From Cytophagaceae bacterium ABcell3 (GTDB lineage: Bacteria > Bacteroidota > Bacteroidia > Cytophagales > Cytophagaceae), in NCBI GenBank assembly GCA_030913385.1, contig CP133159.1, positions 4,257,001 to 4,321,000 on the forward strand: 64,000 nt of DNA, read 5' to 3'. Each line of letters begins with the position of its first letter. The stretch's first letter is position 1. Shown one piece after another: positions 7,948 through 16,832 of the stretch. The notes beneath the pieces were generated by a model that was not told the DNA's origin, searched no databases, and worked only from the letters and a program-made list of their open reading frames with translations. A program made the position numbers and the translations under genes.

Positions 7948-9243
7948 TTAATATACGTGATGATGCGTACTTTCTTCCAGCATTGGATGATTTTTGGCTA
8001 TCAGACTTGCTTTAGATAATCCAAATAATACACAGAAAGCAAATATACCAGCAAAAATCATTGTCATACCAAGTTCAACAAAGAAGAAAAGATAATCAAA
8101 ACCACCATGAGGTCCCAAAATACCAGGAGTCATCATTAAATAAAAATCACTCCAGTGTCCAATAAGGATAGCAATAGCTACAACTTTAAGAATAATTCCC
8201 TGACGCTTAGCATCTCTGGTCATTAATACTAAGAAAGGAATCAAGAAGTTGATAATCAAATTAAAAAAGAAGATTGGCGTATAAGCATCAGCCTTTAATC
8301 TCTCTACAAAATATACAGACTCTTCTGGAATGTTTGCATAGTAAATAAGAAGGAACTGAGCAAACCAGATGTAAGTCCAGAAAATACTGAAAGCAAACAT
8401 AAACTTACCCAAGTCATGCAAGTGATGCTGAGAAACATATGGTAGATAACCTGCATCCTTAAGGAAAAGTACAATTAGTGTAATGGTAGCTAAACCACTA
8501 ATAAGCCAGCTAGCAAGCACATACCAGCCAAACATTGTACTAAAGAAATGAGGGTCAATGGATAAAGTCCAGTCCCATGCTGATGTAGAAGAAGTAACTC
8601 CGAAAATTACAAGGAAAAGAGCTGACCAAACAATGCTCTTGTTATAGTAAGTAACGCCACCCTCAAGGTCTTCTGCAAGAGAGAACTTCCTTAACATATA
8701 CCAAACTAAAATCCACAGGGCAAAGTAGATAATAGTTCTTACAAGGAAGAACCCTACATTAAGGTACCCACTCTTTCCAGCTATAAGTTCATCATACCTA
8801 GGATCATCAGGGTCTGTCAAATACCCATGAGTCCAATGAAAGATTTCGTGGTTAAAAGCTATAAAAGTAAGAATGGTTAAAACAGCGCCAACAGGAAGAA
8901 AGTAACCGAATGATTCGGGAATTCTCTTAATGGCGGCACTCCAACCTGCCCATGCAACATAATTAAAAGCTATAAAAAATACACCAATAATTGCAATTCC
9001 TACAAAGAAGATGTTGTTGTGCCAGAGATTTTTGATAACCCTATAGGTCCAATCCACATGTTCAAATTGAGGATGGTCATGATGTATATCTTCAGGGTAT
9101 ATTCTAGTATGTTCAGGTTCATCAATACCGACTCCACCCGATAATAATAGCATACCTACCACTAAAAGAACTATACCAATCCCTATCACAGTAAAAATCC
9201 TTTTTCGGGCAAGACTGGTAAAAACAAATTTTTCTTCGGTCAT
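7948..9243 (-). CDS. actF: Alternative complex III subunit ActF (quinol:cytochrome c oxidoreductase membrane subunit)
   Basis: A 431-residue integral membrane protein with about ten helices, placed where actF stands in ActABCDEF operons. ActF and ActC are paralogous-fold quinone-site subunits of alternative complex III. Visible landmarks are the periplasmic segment rich in His and acidic residues at 40-60 (EHTRIYPEDIHHDHPQFEHV) and NHEIFHWTHG near residue 123. It follows actE by 29 bp and precedes coxB by 46 bp. The role is inferred from operon order and topology; the family has few invariant motifs. Confidence 0.9.
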   Translation of the reverse strand: MTEEKFVFTSLARKRIFTVIGIGIVLLVVGMLLLSGGVGIDEPEHTRIYPEDIHHDHPQFEHVDWTYRVIKNLWHNNIFFVGIAIIGVFFIAFNYVAWAGWSAAIKRIPESFGYFLPVGAVLTILTFIAFNHEIFHWTHGYLTDPDDPRYDELIAGKSGYLNVGFFLVRTIIYFALWILVWYMLRKFSLAEDLEGGVTYYNKSIVWSALFLVIFGVTSSTSAWDWTLSIDPHFFSTMFGWYVLASWLISGLATITLIVLFLKDAGYLPYVSQHHLHDLGKFMFAFSIFWTYIWFAQFLLIYYANIPEESVYFVERLKADAYTPIFFFNLIINFLIPFLVLMTRDAKRQGIILKVVAIAILIGHWSDFYLMMTPGILGPHGGFDYLFFFVELGMTMIFAGIFAFCVLFGLSKASLIAKNHPMLEESTHHHVY

Positions 9244-9272
9244 GACTATATATTAATTTAAAATCTTATTTC

Positions 9273-9881
9273 CTATTGATCTGCTTGTTGTAAAGTATGT
9301 ACAAAGTGTACAACTTTCCATCTCTCTTCAGGGCTTAACTGAGTAGCGTAAGAAGTCATACGATTGTATCCATAAGTAATGACATGGTAAATATGTCCAG
9401 CAGGTTTATCTTTAAGTGTTGCACTAGCAAATAAAGGTACACCACCATAAACTTCACCTACGGCACCATCACCTTCACCAGTCTGTCCATGACAAGGGCT
9501 ACAAAACCTTTGGTAAAGAACACGACCTTCCTCAAGTGTAACTTCAGTAAGAGGTACAGGATTAGGAACTAAACCAGCAGCCTCAAGGCTGTCAGGGTGC
9601 ATGTGCATAGGCAAAATACCTTTAGGGTGCCTGCTAATAGTTCCAGGAACAGGTTCCCTCATTGTCATCCCATGAGGATTATAAGGATTTGAGTTATAAT
9701 ATTCAGGGTGATTAACTGAATCTGTTACCTGGGAAAGAGGCTCATAAGGAACAGAATAATACATGTTGGGAGCAAATTCCCACCTAGGTTCCTGGTGAAT
9801 CCCAATGTGACTGAAATCGTGGTTACAGGAAGACAGCAGCCCCAGAACAAAAATGAAAATAATATATTTTTTAAAGGACAT
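9273..9881 (-). CDS. actE: Alternative complex III subunit ActE, monoheme lipoprotein cytochrome c
   Basis: A membrane-anchored cytochrome c. I place the start at the ATG 9879-9881 because it begins a clean lipoprotein signal (MSFKKYIIFIFVLGLLSSC); an in-frame ATG at 9911 would add ten residues and overlap actD. One heme motif, CSPCH, is followed by a Met candidate ligand in YNRMTSY. It passes electrons from ActA toward the oxidase CuA site in characterised alternative complexes III. Twenty bp separate this start from the actD stop. Confidence 0.9.
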   Translation of the reverse strand: MSFKKYIIFIFVLGLLSSCNHDFSHIGIHQEPRWEFAPNMYYSVPYEPLSQVTDSVNHPEYYNSNPYNPHGMTMREPVPGTISRHPKGILPMHMHPDSLEAAGLVPNPVPLTEVTLEEGRVLYQRFCSPCHGQTGEGDGAVGEVYGGVPLFASATLKDKPAGHIYHVITYGYNRMTSYATQLSPEERWKVVHFVHTLQQADQ

Positions 9882-9900
9882 AACTATGTAGTAATTAAAA

Positions 9901-10428
9901 TTATTCAACAATTTTGCTATTTACCTCACTGGCACCACTTTCTGTAAGCAACTGACTGATCTCCTCTTTAGAAAGCTTGTTTCTGTCAAGGTCGATAGCC
10001 ATTACGTGACAGTCATCAGTACTTCTAGGGTCAAACATAAAAGGTCTACCCCAAGGCTTTAATCCACTAATGACAAAAAAGGTACCTACCATACCTAGGG
10101 AGGCCAAAAGAACTGTAAGTTCAAAAGTAACTGGTATAAAGTTTGGCAATGGAATAAAAGGTTTACCACCTATCACCATTGGCCAATCATATCCCATGGT
10201 AAGTATAGTAAGACAAAGTGCACAAATTGTACCTGTAAGTCCAAAAATAAATGCAACTATAGGTAGGTTTGAAGGCTTATAACCCAATGCCTCATCTAAA
10301 CCGTGAACCGGAAAAGGTGTATATACCTCATGAATTCTAACCCCGGCAACACGGACTTTGGATACTGCCCCTACCAGGACATCCTCATCTTTATAAATAC
10401 CAAGTAAAAAATTCTTGCCCTTTGCCAT
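9901..10428 (-). CDS. actD: Alternative complex III subunit ActD (DUF3341)
   Basis: A 175-residue protein of the DUF3341 family with two membrane helices (about 57-80 and 100-122) between a cytoplasmic N-domain (KVRVAGVRIHEVYTPFPVHG) and a short soluble C-terminus. ActD is a structural membrane subunit of alternative complex III without cofactors. It sits 2 bp after actC. The sequence PFPVHGLDEALG in the N-domain is the recognisable family stretch. Confidence 0.9.
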   Translation of the reverse strand: MAKGKNFLLGIYKDEDVLVGAVSKVRVAGVRIHEVYTPFPVHGLDEALGYKPSNLPIVAFIFGLTGTICALCLTILTMGYDWPMVIGGKPFIPLPNFIPVTFELTVLLASLGMVGTFFVISGLKPWGRPFMFDPRSTDDCHVMAIDLDRNKLSKEEISQLLTESGASEVNSKIVE

Positions 10429-10430
10429 AA

Positions 10431-11798
10431 TTATTTAGTCTGTTGTTTTGAAGATGATTTAAGTACACTTTTCACCTCGGCCATGTTTACCACTGGAAAA
10501 TACTTGGTAAACAATAGGAAGAGAGTAAAGAATAGACCGAAAGAGAACACATAATCTCCTACGTCATATATTGTAGGCGAGAAATACGCCCAACTTGAAG
10601 GTAAGAAGTCTCTTGAAAGCGAGGTAACAATAATTACAAAACGCTCAAACCACATACCTATGTTTACAATAATTGAAAGGATGAAAGTCCAGTAGATACT
10701 CGTTCTAACTTTCTTAAACCAGAAAAGCTGAGGCGAAATTACGTTACAAGTCATCATAGCCCAGTAAGCCCATAGGTAATCACCACCAAAAGCTCTGTTA
10801 TAGAACAATGCATATTGTTCGTAATATACACCTGAATACCAAGCCATGAAAAGCTCGGTGATATAAGCAATACCCACAATTGATCCTGTTAGAACAATGA
10901 TCTTGTTCATAGATTCAATGTGGTTAATTGTTATATAGTCTTGAAGTTTAAACACTACCCTAGTGATAAGCATCAAGGTCAATACCATGGCAAAACCTGA
11001 GAAAATAGCACCAGCCACAAAGTATGGCGGGAAAATAGTTGTGTGCCAACCAGGTATTACAGAAGTTGCAAAGTCCATTGATACAATAGTGTGCACCGAA
11101 AGTACAAGAGGTGTAGAAAGACCTGCAAGTACAAGACTGACAGCTTCATATCTTGACCAAGATTTTGCTGAACCATCCCAGCCAAGGCTTAATGCACCGT
11201 ATATAGCTCTTCTAATTCCTGTAGCACGTTCACGAATGGTAGCAAAGTCAGGAATAAGTCCAACATACCAAAAAACCAGAGATACCGTCAAGTAAGTAGA
11301 AATAGCAAAAACGTCCCATACAAGTGGAGAGTTAAAGTTAACCCATAAAGAACCAAATGTATTAGGGAGAGGTATAGCCCAAAAAGCTAACCAAGGACGT
11401 CCCATGTGCGCCAAAATAAAACTCGCTGCACACAAAACAGCAAAAATAGTCATCGCTTCAGCAGCACGGTTAATAGAGGTTCTCCATTTCTGTCTAAATA
11501 GAAGAAGGATTGCTGATATTAGGGTACCAGCGTGACCTATACCAACCCACCATACGAAGTTGGTGATATCCCAGGCCCAACCTACAGTTTTGTTTAGTCC
11601 CCAAACACCTATACCTTCCCACCATGTCCAAAACAGGCAGTATGAACCAAAGGCAAGGGTAATTACAGATATTGTAAAGGCAACCATCCAAGACTTGGTT
11701 GGTTTCCCTTCTACCTGCTTACATATATCAACAGTAACATCGGAAACAGTCTTACCACCTGTTACTAATGGCGGCCTTACGGGTGAAGTAACTTGCAT
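10431..11798 (-). CDS. actC: Alternative complex III subunit ActC (NrfD/PsrC-like quinol site)
   Basis: A 455-residue NrfD/PsrC-fold protein with about ten membrane helices; in characterised complexes this subunit binds menaquinol beside the iron-sulfur domain of ActB. Landmarks are [21 protein letters not shown] near residues 80-100, and [19 protein letters not shown]-like helix-loop text (here [20 protein letters not shown]). It follows actB by 9 bp and precedes actD by 2 bp. It should take electrons from menaquinol and pass them to the ActB FeS chain or ActA hemes. Confidence 0.93.
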   Translation of the reverse strand: MQVTSPVRPPLVTGGKTVSDVTVDICKQVEGKPTKSWMVAFTISVITLAFGSYCLFWTWWEGIGVWGLNKTVGWAWDITNFVWWVGIGHAGTLISAILLLFRQKWRTSINRAAEAMTIFAVLCAASFILAHMGRPWLAFWAIPLPNTFGSLWVNFNSPLVWDVFAISTYLTVSLVFWYVGLIPDFATIRERATGIRRAIYGALSLGWDGSAKSWSRYEAVSLVLAGLSTPLVLSVHTIVSMDFATSVIPGWHTTIFPPYFVAGAIFSGFAMVLTLMLITRVVFKLQDYITINHIESMNKIIVLTGSIVGIAYITELFMAWYSGVYYEQYALFYNRAFGGDYLWAYWAMMTCNVISPQLFWFKKVRTSIYWTFILSIIVNIGMWFERFVIIVTSLSRDFLPSSWAYFSPTIYDVGDYVFSFGLFFTLFLLFTKYFPVVNMAEVKSVLKSSSKQQTK

Positions 11799-11807
11799 AA
11801 TTCTAAA

Positions 11808-14800
11808 TTAAGCTTTATTGATATTTCTGATTTTCGTTAAATAGGCGATATTCGGTCTGACATTAATCTCTTCCAGTACAGTAAAGGATCTTTCTTTATT
11901 CTGTTCTGCAATAGTCTTATATACCTGACTTTCTTTATCATTAAGATCTCCGAATACAATAGCATCGGTAGGACATGCTCCAGCACAGGCTGTAACAATT
12001 TCCCCATCAACCGGTCTTCTTCTTTCTCTTTTTGCGTGCAATCTTCCTTCTTGGATACGCTGTACACACATACTACATTTTTCCATAACCCCTCTCGACC
12101 GGACGGTAACATCAGGATTAAGAACCATTCTACCCAATGCAGTATTCATTGGCGTGTTTTTGTCAAAGTGTCCTGGGTTATTGTAATACTTAAACCAGTT
12201 AAACCTTCTTACTTTATAAGGACAGTTGTTAGCACAATATCTTGTACCGATACATCTGTTATAAGCCATTTGGTTAAGTCCATCAGAACTGTGTGTGGTA
12301 GCAGCCACAGGACATACTGTCTCACATGGTGCGTGGTTACAGTGCTGACATAACATAGGTTGGAAAGTTACCCTAGGGTTTTCTGCAGGATTCTCTAATG
12401 CGACTTGATCTCCATCAAAATACTTTCCAGTCTCTGCAGGACTGCTATAATATCTATCAATTCTTAACCAGTGCATCTCCCTTCTGTTAAGAACCTCAGT
12501 TTTACCAACTACTGGGATATTATTTTCCGCATTACAAGCAATGATACAAGCATTACATCCTATACATGAGTTAAGGTCAATGCTCATACCCCATAAATGG
12601 TTAGGCATTTCATGCTCATACCAAAGTGTAACATCCATAGGTTTACGATGTCCTTCTGAGGTATGGATCATTGGTTTGAACCTTCCAGCATATGGATCGC
12701 TCTGGTACTCTGACAAAGTAGCTTCTTGAACCACTGGACGCGCCATAGAGGTCAACGCCGTTTGTGTTTGAGCTAGTTTTTGCGATTCGCCAGTTTTTTC
12801 AAATGTAACGTTAAGACCAGTATATGCTACAGTGTCGCTAGTCACTGAAAGTAGAGGGTAGGCATCTACTCCTATTTCATCTCCTACACTACCAGACCGT
12901 ACCCTACCGTATCCTAGTGCTACAGAAACAGTACCGTTTGCTTGACCTGGTTGAACCAAAACAGGAATAGCCTTATTCAATCTGTTTCCATCAACAGTTA
13001 GGTTAACTAGGTCACCTTGCTTAAGACCTTGCTCATTGGCAATACTCATCGGTATAGCCAAATAGTTATCCCATGTTACCTTCGAAAGTGGATCAGGCAA
13101 TTCTTGAAGCCAAGGGTTGTTGGCAAATTTACCATTACCAACACTAACAGTTTCATAAAAAGAAATCTCTAAACCTTGAGGTTCTGCACTATAGTTGTTC
13201 CTAATTGCTTGTTGAACACCTGATAGGTCTGTATTAATAGAAGGAGTCTCACCACCGTCTTGAGCTACTTCATATATACCATCATGAAGCGCTTTGTCCC
13301 ATTGTGATTGGAAGTTTCCTCCTTCAAAAATATTATTTCTCCAGTGGTTCTGGATATAAGTATAATAATCTACATTTCTACCTGCCCAAATCAGTAAACT
13401 ATCTTGAGCTTGTCTGGTACCTTTGAATAAAGGAGATATAGTTGGCTGTCCTAAGCTGTAAAAACCTTGCTTAGGCTCAGCATCATTCCATGATTCAAGA
13501 AAATGTCTATCAGGACAAACGTAGTTGCACAATGCAGCAGTTTCGTCTGCTCTTTCTGAGAAAGATATTTTAAGGTCAACATTTTCTAAACTATTAGCTA
13601 ATGCTTGACCTTTAGGGTGATCATATACTGGATTTGCATTGTAGAAAATAACAGCTCCAATATTACCACCTTCAACATCACTGATGAAATTGGCCATAGC
13701 AGCATCGTTACCTTGTTTCTGATTAGAAGGGGTATTGATGTCTATTGATGTTCCGTAATTTCCAAGGATGTTGTTAATTTCGTTAACCAGCGTCTGAACA
13801 GCAGCATCATTTGAACCAGAAACTACTAAAGATTTACCTCTATTAGCTAACAAATCCTGGGCAGCCTGATCTACAAGATCGCTTTCTACCGCAGGAACGT
13901 TAATTCTATTAGAAGCCAATTTGTTATAAAGCGCTGCAACAAATAAACCTTCCTGACTAGGTCTAACAGGTTGACGATAATCGGCATTACTACCTGTAAC
14001 AGTAAGCGTAGTTTCAAATTGGTAATGACGGCTCATAGACTTTTTGTCCTTGCTTAGTTTCCTAGTAGAAGCGTACTGTTTCGCATACTCTATAGGAGAA
14101 ATCCAAGTACCTAGGAAGTCTGCTCCAAAGCTTACAATTACGTTTGCTTTGCTGAAGTCATATGAAGGAATTACCCTTCTGCCAAAAGATGCTTCATTAG
14201 CTGCCAGTATACCTGATGCAGAAACAGCATCATACTGTACATGCTGTGCATTAGGGTATCTCGAAATAAAGTCGTTAATAACAGCTTTCGTGGAAGGACT
14301 CATAATAGTAGAAGATACTATTCTAATTCCTTTACCAGCGTTTTGGGCATTATTTAGTCCAGCAATAATATCATTATCGATGGATCTATATTCTGTATTG
14401 TTTTTTACACGTTGAGGCTGACCCTCAACGGTAAAGAAATGAAGCCTTGTTTCATCATATAAAGAAAGAACAGAAGCCTGTGCTCTCGCACTAGTACCAC
14501 CTTTTGTAACACTAGATAATTTATTGCCTTCTATTTTTATAGGACGACCTTCACGCGTCTTAACTAATACACTACAATAGTCACTTCCGTCCAAATAAGT
14601 AGAAGCATACCAGTTTGCAATTCCTGGTTCTATTTCTTCAGGTTTGTTTACGTAAGGGATAATTTTTTTAACCGGCGTATCACAAGCAGCTAAAGATGCT
14701 GCCGCAACACTAAAACCCATTACTTTAAGAAAATCCCTACGGTCAGGACCTTTATCCTCAGTTTCTGAGCCTTTGCTCGGAACAGCTGACTCCGGGAACT

Positions 14801-14882
14801 CCCTTTCGCCATCTTGCTGAAATTCAGGATCCTGTGATAATTGTTCTATACTTTGCCAGTATATTTTATTTTTATCTTTCAT
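11808..14882 (-). CDS. actB: Alternative complex III subunit ActB (molybdopterin-like domain fused to FeS domain)
   Basis: A 1,024-residue iron-sulfur protein exported by the Tat route: RRDFLKVMGFSVAAASLAAC spans residues 48-67 and ends in a lipobox-like LAAC, so C67 may be lipidated. The first two thirds resemble the molybdopterin oxidoreductase fold, which in ActB carries no molybdenum cofactor. From about residue 770 come ferredoxin clusters: CIGCNACIIAC, CQHCNHAPCETVCP, CIGTRYCANNCP, and CSMC followed by CAGACP. These fit the three 4Fe-4S plus one 3Fe-4S set known for ActB; CIGTRYC lacks the second Cys of the usual CxxCxxC spacing. The gene sits 41 bp after actA. Confidence 0.95.
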   Translation of the reverse strand: MKDKNKIYWQSIEQLSQDPEFQQDGEREFPESAVPSKGSETEDKGPDRRDFLKVMGFSVAAASLAACDTPVKKIIPYVNKPEEIEPGIANWYASTYLDGSDYCSVLVKTREGRPIKIEGNKLSSVTKGGTSARAQASVLSLYDETRLHFFTVEGQPQRVKNNTEYRSIDNDIIAGLNNAQNAGKGIRIVSSTIMSPSTKAVINDFISRYPNAQHVQYDAVSASGILAANEASFGRRVIPSYDFSKANVIVSFGADFLGTWISPIEYAKQYASTRKLSKDKKSMSRHYQFETTLTVTGSNADYRQPVRPSQEGLFVAALYNKLASNRINVPAVESDLVDQAAQDLLANRGKSLVVSGSNDAAVQTLVNEINNILGNYGTSIDINTPSNQKQGNDAAMANFISDVEGGNIGAVIFYNANPVYDHPKGQALANSLENVDLKISFSERADETAALCNYVCPDRHFLESWNDAEPKQGFYSLGQPTISPLFKGTRQAQDSLLIWAGRNVDYYTYIQNHWRNNIFEGGNFQSQWDKALHDGIYEVAQDGGETPSINTDLSGVQQAIRNNYSAEPQGLEISFYETVSVGNGKFANNPWLQELPDPLSKVTWDNYLAIPMSIANEQGLKQGDLVNLTVDGNRLNKAIPVLVQPGQANGTVSVALGYGRVRSGSVGDEIGVDAYPLLSVTSDTVAYTGLNVTFEKTGESQKLAQTQTALTSMARPVVQEATLSEYQSDPYAGRFKPMIHTSEGHRKPMDVTLWYEHEMPNHLWGMSIDLNSCIGCNACIIACNAENNIPVVGKTEVLNRREMHWLRIDRYYSSPAETGKYFDGDQVALENPAENPRVTFQPMLCQHCNHAPCETVCPVAATTHSSDGLNQMAYNRCIGTRYCANNCPYKVRRFNWFKYYNNPGHFDKNTPMNTALGRMVLNPDVTVRSRGVMEKCSMCVQRIQEGRLHAKRERRRPVDGEIVTACAGACPTDAIVFGDLNDKESQVYKTIAEQNKERSFTVLEEINVRPNIAYLTKIRNINKA

Positions 14883-14923
14883 ATTAACAATTGAAATAGG
14901 CTCTTAAACGAATTTTTTTGATA

Positions 14924-16156
14924 TTAATAATGGCATCTTGCACAATCCAAACCACCAATCTCTGCCACTGTAAAGTTTTGCTTATTATGAACCTGGATTA
15001 GTCTGTCATAATATGCATTGTCTGCTCCGTTCACTTCGGTTTCCCTATGACAGTTGATGCACCATCCCATGGTTAATGGAGAATATTGGTAAACAACTTC
15101 CATCTCCTCTATAGGGCCATGACAAGTTTGGCACTTGATACCACCAACATCAACGTGCTGTGAGTGGTTGAAATAAGCCAAATCAGGAAGGTTATGAACC
15201 CTTACCCACTGAATAGGTCTGTTTTCTTCATAAGCGTTGACCAAGGTAGCGATTGCCTCTTCACCGAACTCAGGTCCAGATTTAATCTGACCATGACAGT
15301 TCATACATATATTCAATGATGGAATACCAGCTTGCTTGCCTTTTACAGCACCCGTATGACAGTAATTACAATCAATACCATACTCGCCAGCATGAAGCGC
15401 ATGTGAAAAAGGAATAGGTTGAACAGGTGCATAGCCTTGATCCACACCAGCAGCCATCATTCCCATCCAGCATCCTCTTACAAGGAATACCACAAAAACT
15501 ACTGACAAGATACCTATAAAGCCTTTACTTTTAAGAACCTTACCAACATCAAACCTCTGATGTACAAGATCTTTGTCTTCTGGCTCTAATTGGTCTTCTT
15601 TATCTTTAAGGAATTTTCTGATTACAGAAAGGAATACAAAAAGTAAGATGAGTACCAACACAAGCGTGATAACCACCAAAATCATGATCAACAAGTTCTG
15701 CTGCGTATCTTCATGTGCTGACACTTGAACAGACGCAGGATCAGCACCTGCTGCTTCTTCAGGTACCTCTTCACTTCTATGCTTGATGAAAGCAATAATA
15801 GAGATGATCTCATCATCTGAAAACGCATGATTAGGCATATACTGCCTATACTCTTCATATAATTGCTTTGCATAAGGGTCGTTGGCTGTCTCGATGTATC
15901 TTTGAGGAGCTCTTATAAAAGCAATCAAATTAGGAAGCTCCCATCTCTCATGTGAATCTCTGAGGTTCGGGCCAACACCAGATCTTTCAAAATTGTGACA
16001 CTGCTTACAGTTGGAATTAAATAACGCTTGCCCTGCACTGATTACACCAGGATCATCTGGTATTTCATCAGCTACAGTGGAAAAAGAGATAAATAATACC
16101 AGTAAAAATGCAATTGAAAGATTCGCGAAACGATTTAATGTTCTCACTAAGGACAT
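14924..16156 (-). CDS. actA: Alternative complex III subunit ActA, hexaheme cytochrome c
   Basis: A 410-residue multiheme cytochrome and the first gene of the operon. A signal-like helix (about 10-29) is followed by a classical monoheme domain with CKQCH (50-54) and M107 as likely axial ligand. Two hydrophobic helices follow (about 154-178 and 212-230). The C-terminal half has five more motifs: CNYCH 263, CMNCH 284, CQTCH 342, CINCH 366 and CARCH 405, the last only one residue from the end. The canonical Rhodothermus ActA is pentaheme, so the N-terminal cytochrome domain is an addition. Role: electron transfer from the quinol side to cytochrome c or directly to the oxidase. The promoter at 16208-16238 lies 52 bp upstream. 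Confidence 0.94.
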   Translation of the reverse strand: MSLVRTLNRFANLSIAFLLVLFISFSTVADEIPDDPGVISAGQALFNSNCKQCHNFERSGVGPNLRDSHERWELPNLIAFIRAPQRYIETANDPYAKQLYEEYRQYMPNHAFSDDEIISIIAFIKHRSEEVPEEAAGADPASVQVSAHEDTQQNLLIMILVVITLVLVLILLFVFLSVIRKFLKDKEDQLEPEDKDLVHQRFDVGKVLKSKGFIGILSVVFVVFLVRGCWMGMMAAGVDQGYAPVQPIPFSHALHAGEYGIDCNYCHTGAVKGKQAGIPSLNICMNCHGQIKSGPEFGEEAIATLVNAYEENRPIQWVRVHNLPDLAYFNHSQHVDVGGIKCQTCHGPIEEMEVVYQYSPLTMGWCINCHRETEVNGADNAYYDRLIQVHNKQNFTVAEIGGLDCARCHY

Positions 16157-16207
16157 GTTAGAGTTAAATTTTATCTGAATTTTTCTGGACTGTCTCTAAA
16201 AGACGCA

Positions 16208-16238
16208 CAAATCTAATATGCGAACCGTATTATTCAAA
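16208..16238 (-). promoter_or_regulatory. Bacteroidetes-type promoter of the act-cox operon
   Basis: On the minus strand a -33 TTTG (16235-16238) and a -7 TAGATTTG (16208-16215) are separated by exactly 19 bp, matching the Bacteroidetes sigma factor consensus TTTG-N19-TANNTTTG. Transcription would begin near 16200, giving an untranslated leader of about 45 nt before the actA ATG. No other full match was found for the following 15 genes, which fits one long transcript. Confidence 0.75.
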
Positions 16239-16832
16239 TATCTTTTTGAGGCAATTTTATGCTAAAAGATACCTACCTTTAAAAACAAATCGCAACAACT
16301 TATAAAACAAACACTTAACTTATATAAAAAACTTTATAGGCGCTATTTAGAATTATTTTAAATTACACGCAATGATATATCTCAATAGAAGTTTTATAAC
16401 ATATCACAGCCCAACTTGATAGTTATCATAATAAAATATTGTACTATTCAATGTATTTATAGGAACAAAAAAAATTAAACATGGCCATACTTGCCAATAT
16501 AGGTGGCCTACCAACAACAAATTCCATGTATTATTACTGTAAAACTTACATAATTAATACATAAATCTGCTAAAAAATTTCAAACAAACAGAAAAAAAAA
16601 CGGTAAAAAAATGCTTCCAAAAAACTTATTCAAATACCATTTATTAGATACTTTATGAAAACATTAAATATTTTTGAAAAAGACGCTCAAAAACCTTTAT
16701 TTTCCTAAAAAAATGCTCAGACAGGAGTTTTTACTAAATTCTGTTGAGCTGATTAAGATTTTTACAACCTTATTCTTTAATCTGTGTTAAAAAGACCAAT
16801 GGTGTGTTTTTTTCACCGTTTTACTTTTATTT
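16239..16832. other. AT-rich divergent intergenic region, no gene found
   Basis: About 600 bp between the act-cox promoter and the symporter gene. It is rich in A/T runs and contains stop codons in all frames, with no open frame, tRNA or strong hairpin that I could support. It should hold the promoter for the symporter-murB pair; the nearest -7-like text is TACTTTTA about 10 bp before the ATG at 16833, one mismatch from consensus and without a matching -33 box. Confidence 0.5.

Noticed and set aside
11808-14882. Active molybdopterin oxidoreductase
   Set aside because: Gene order and FeS domain identify it as ActB, whose molybdopterin-like domain carries no molybdenum cofactor.
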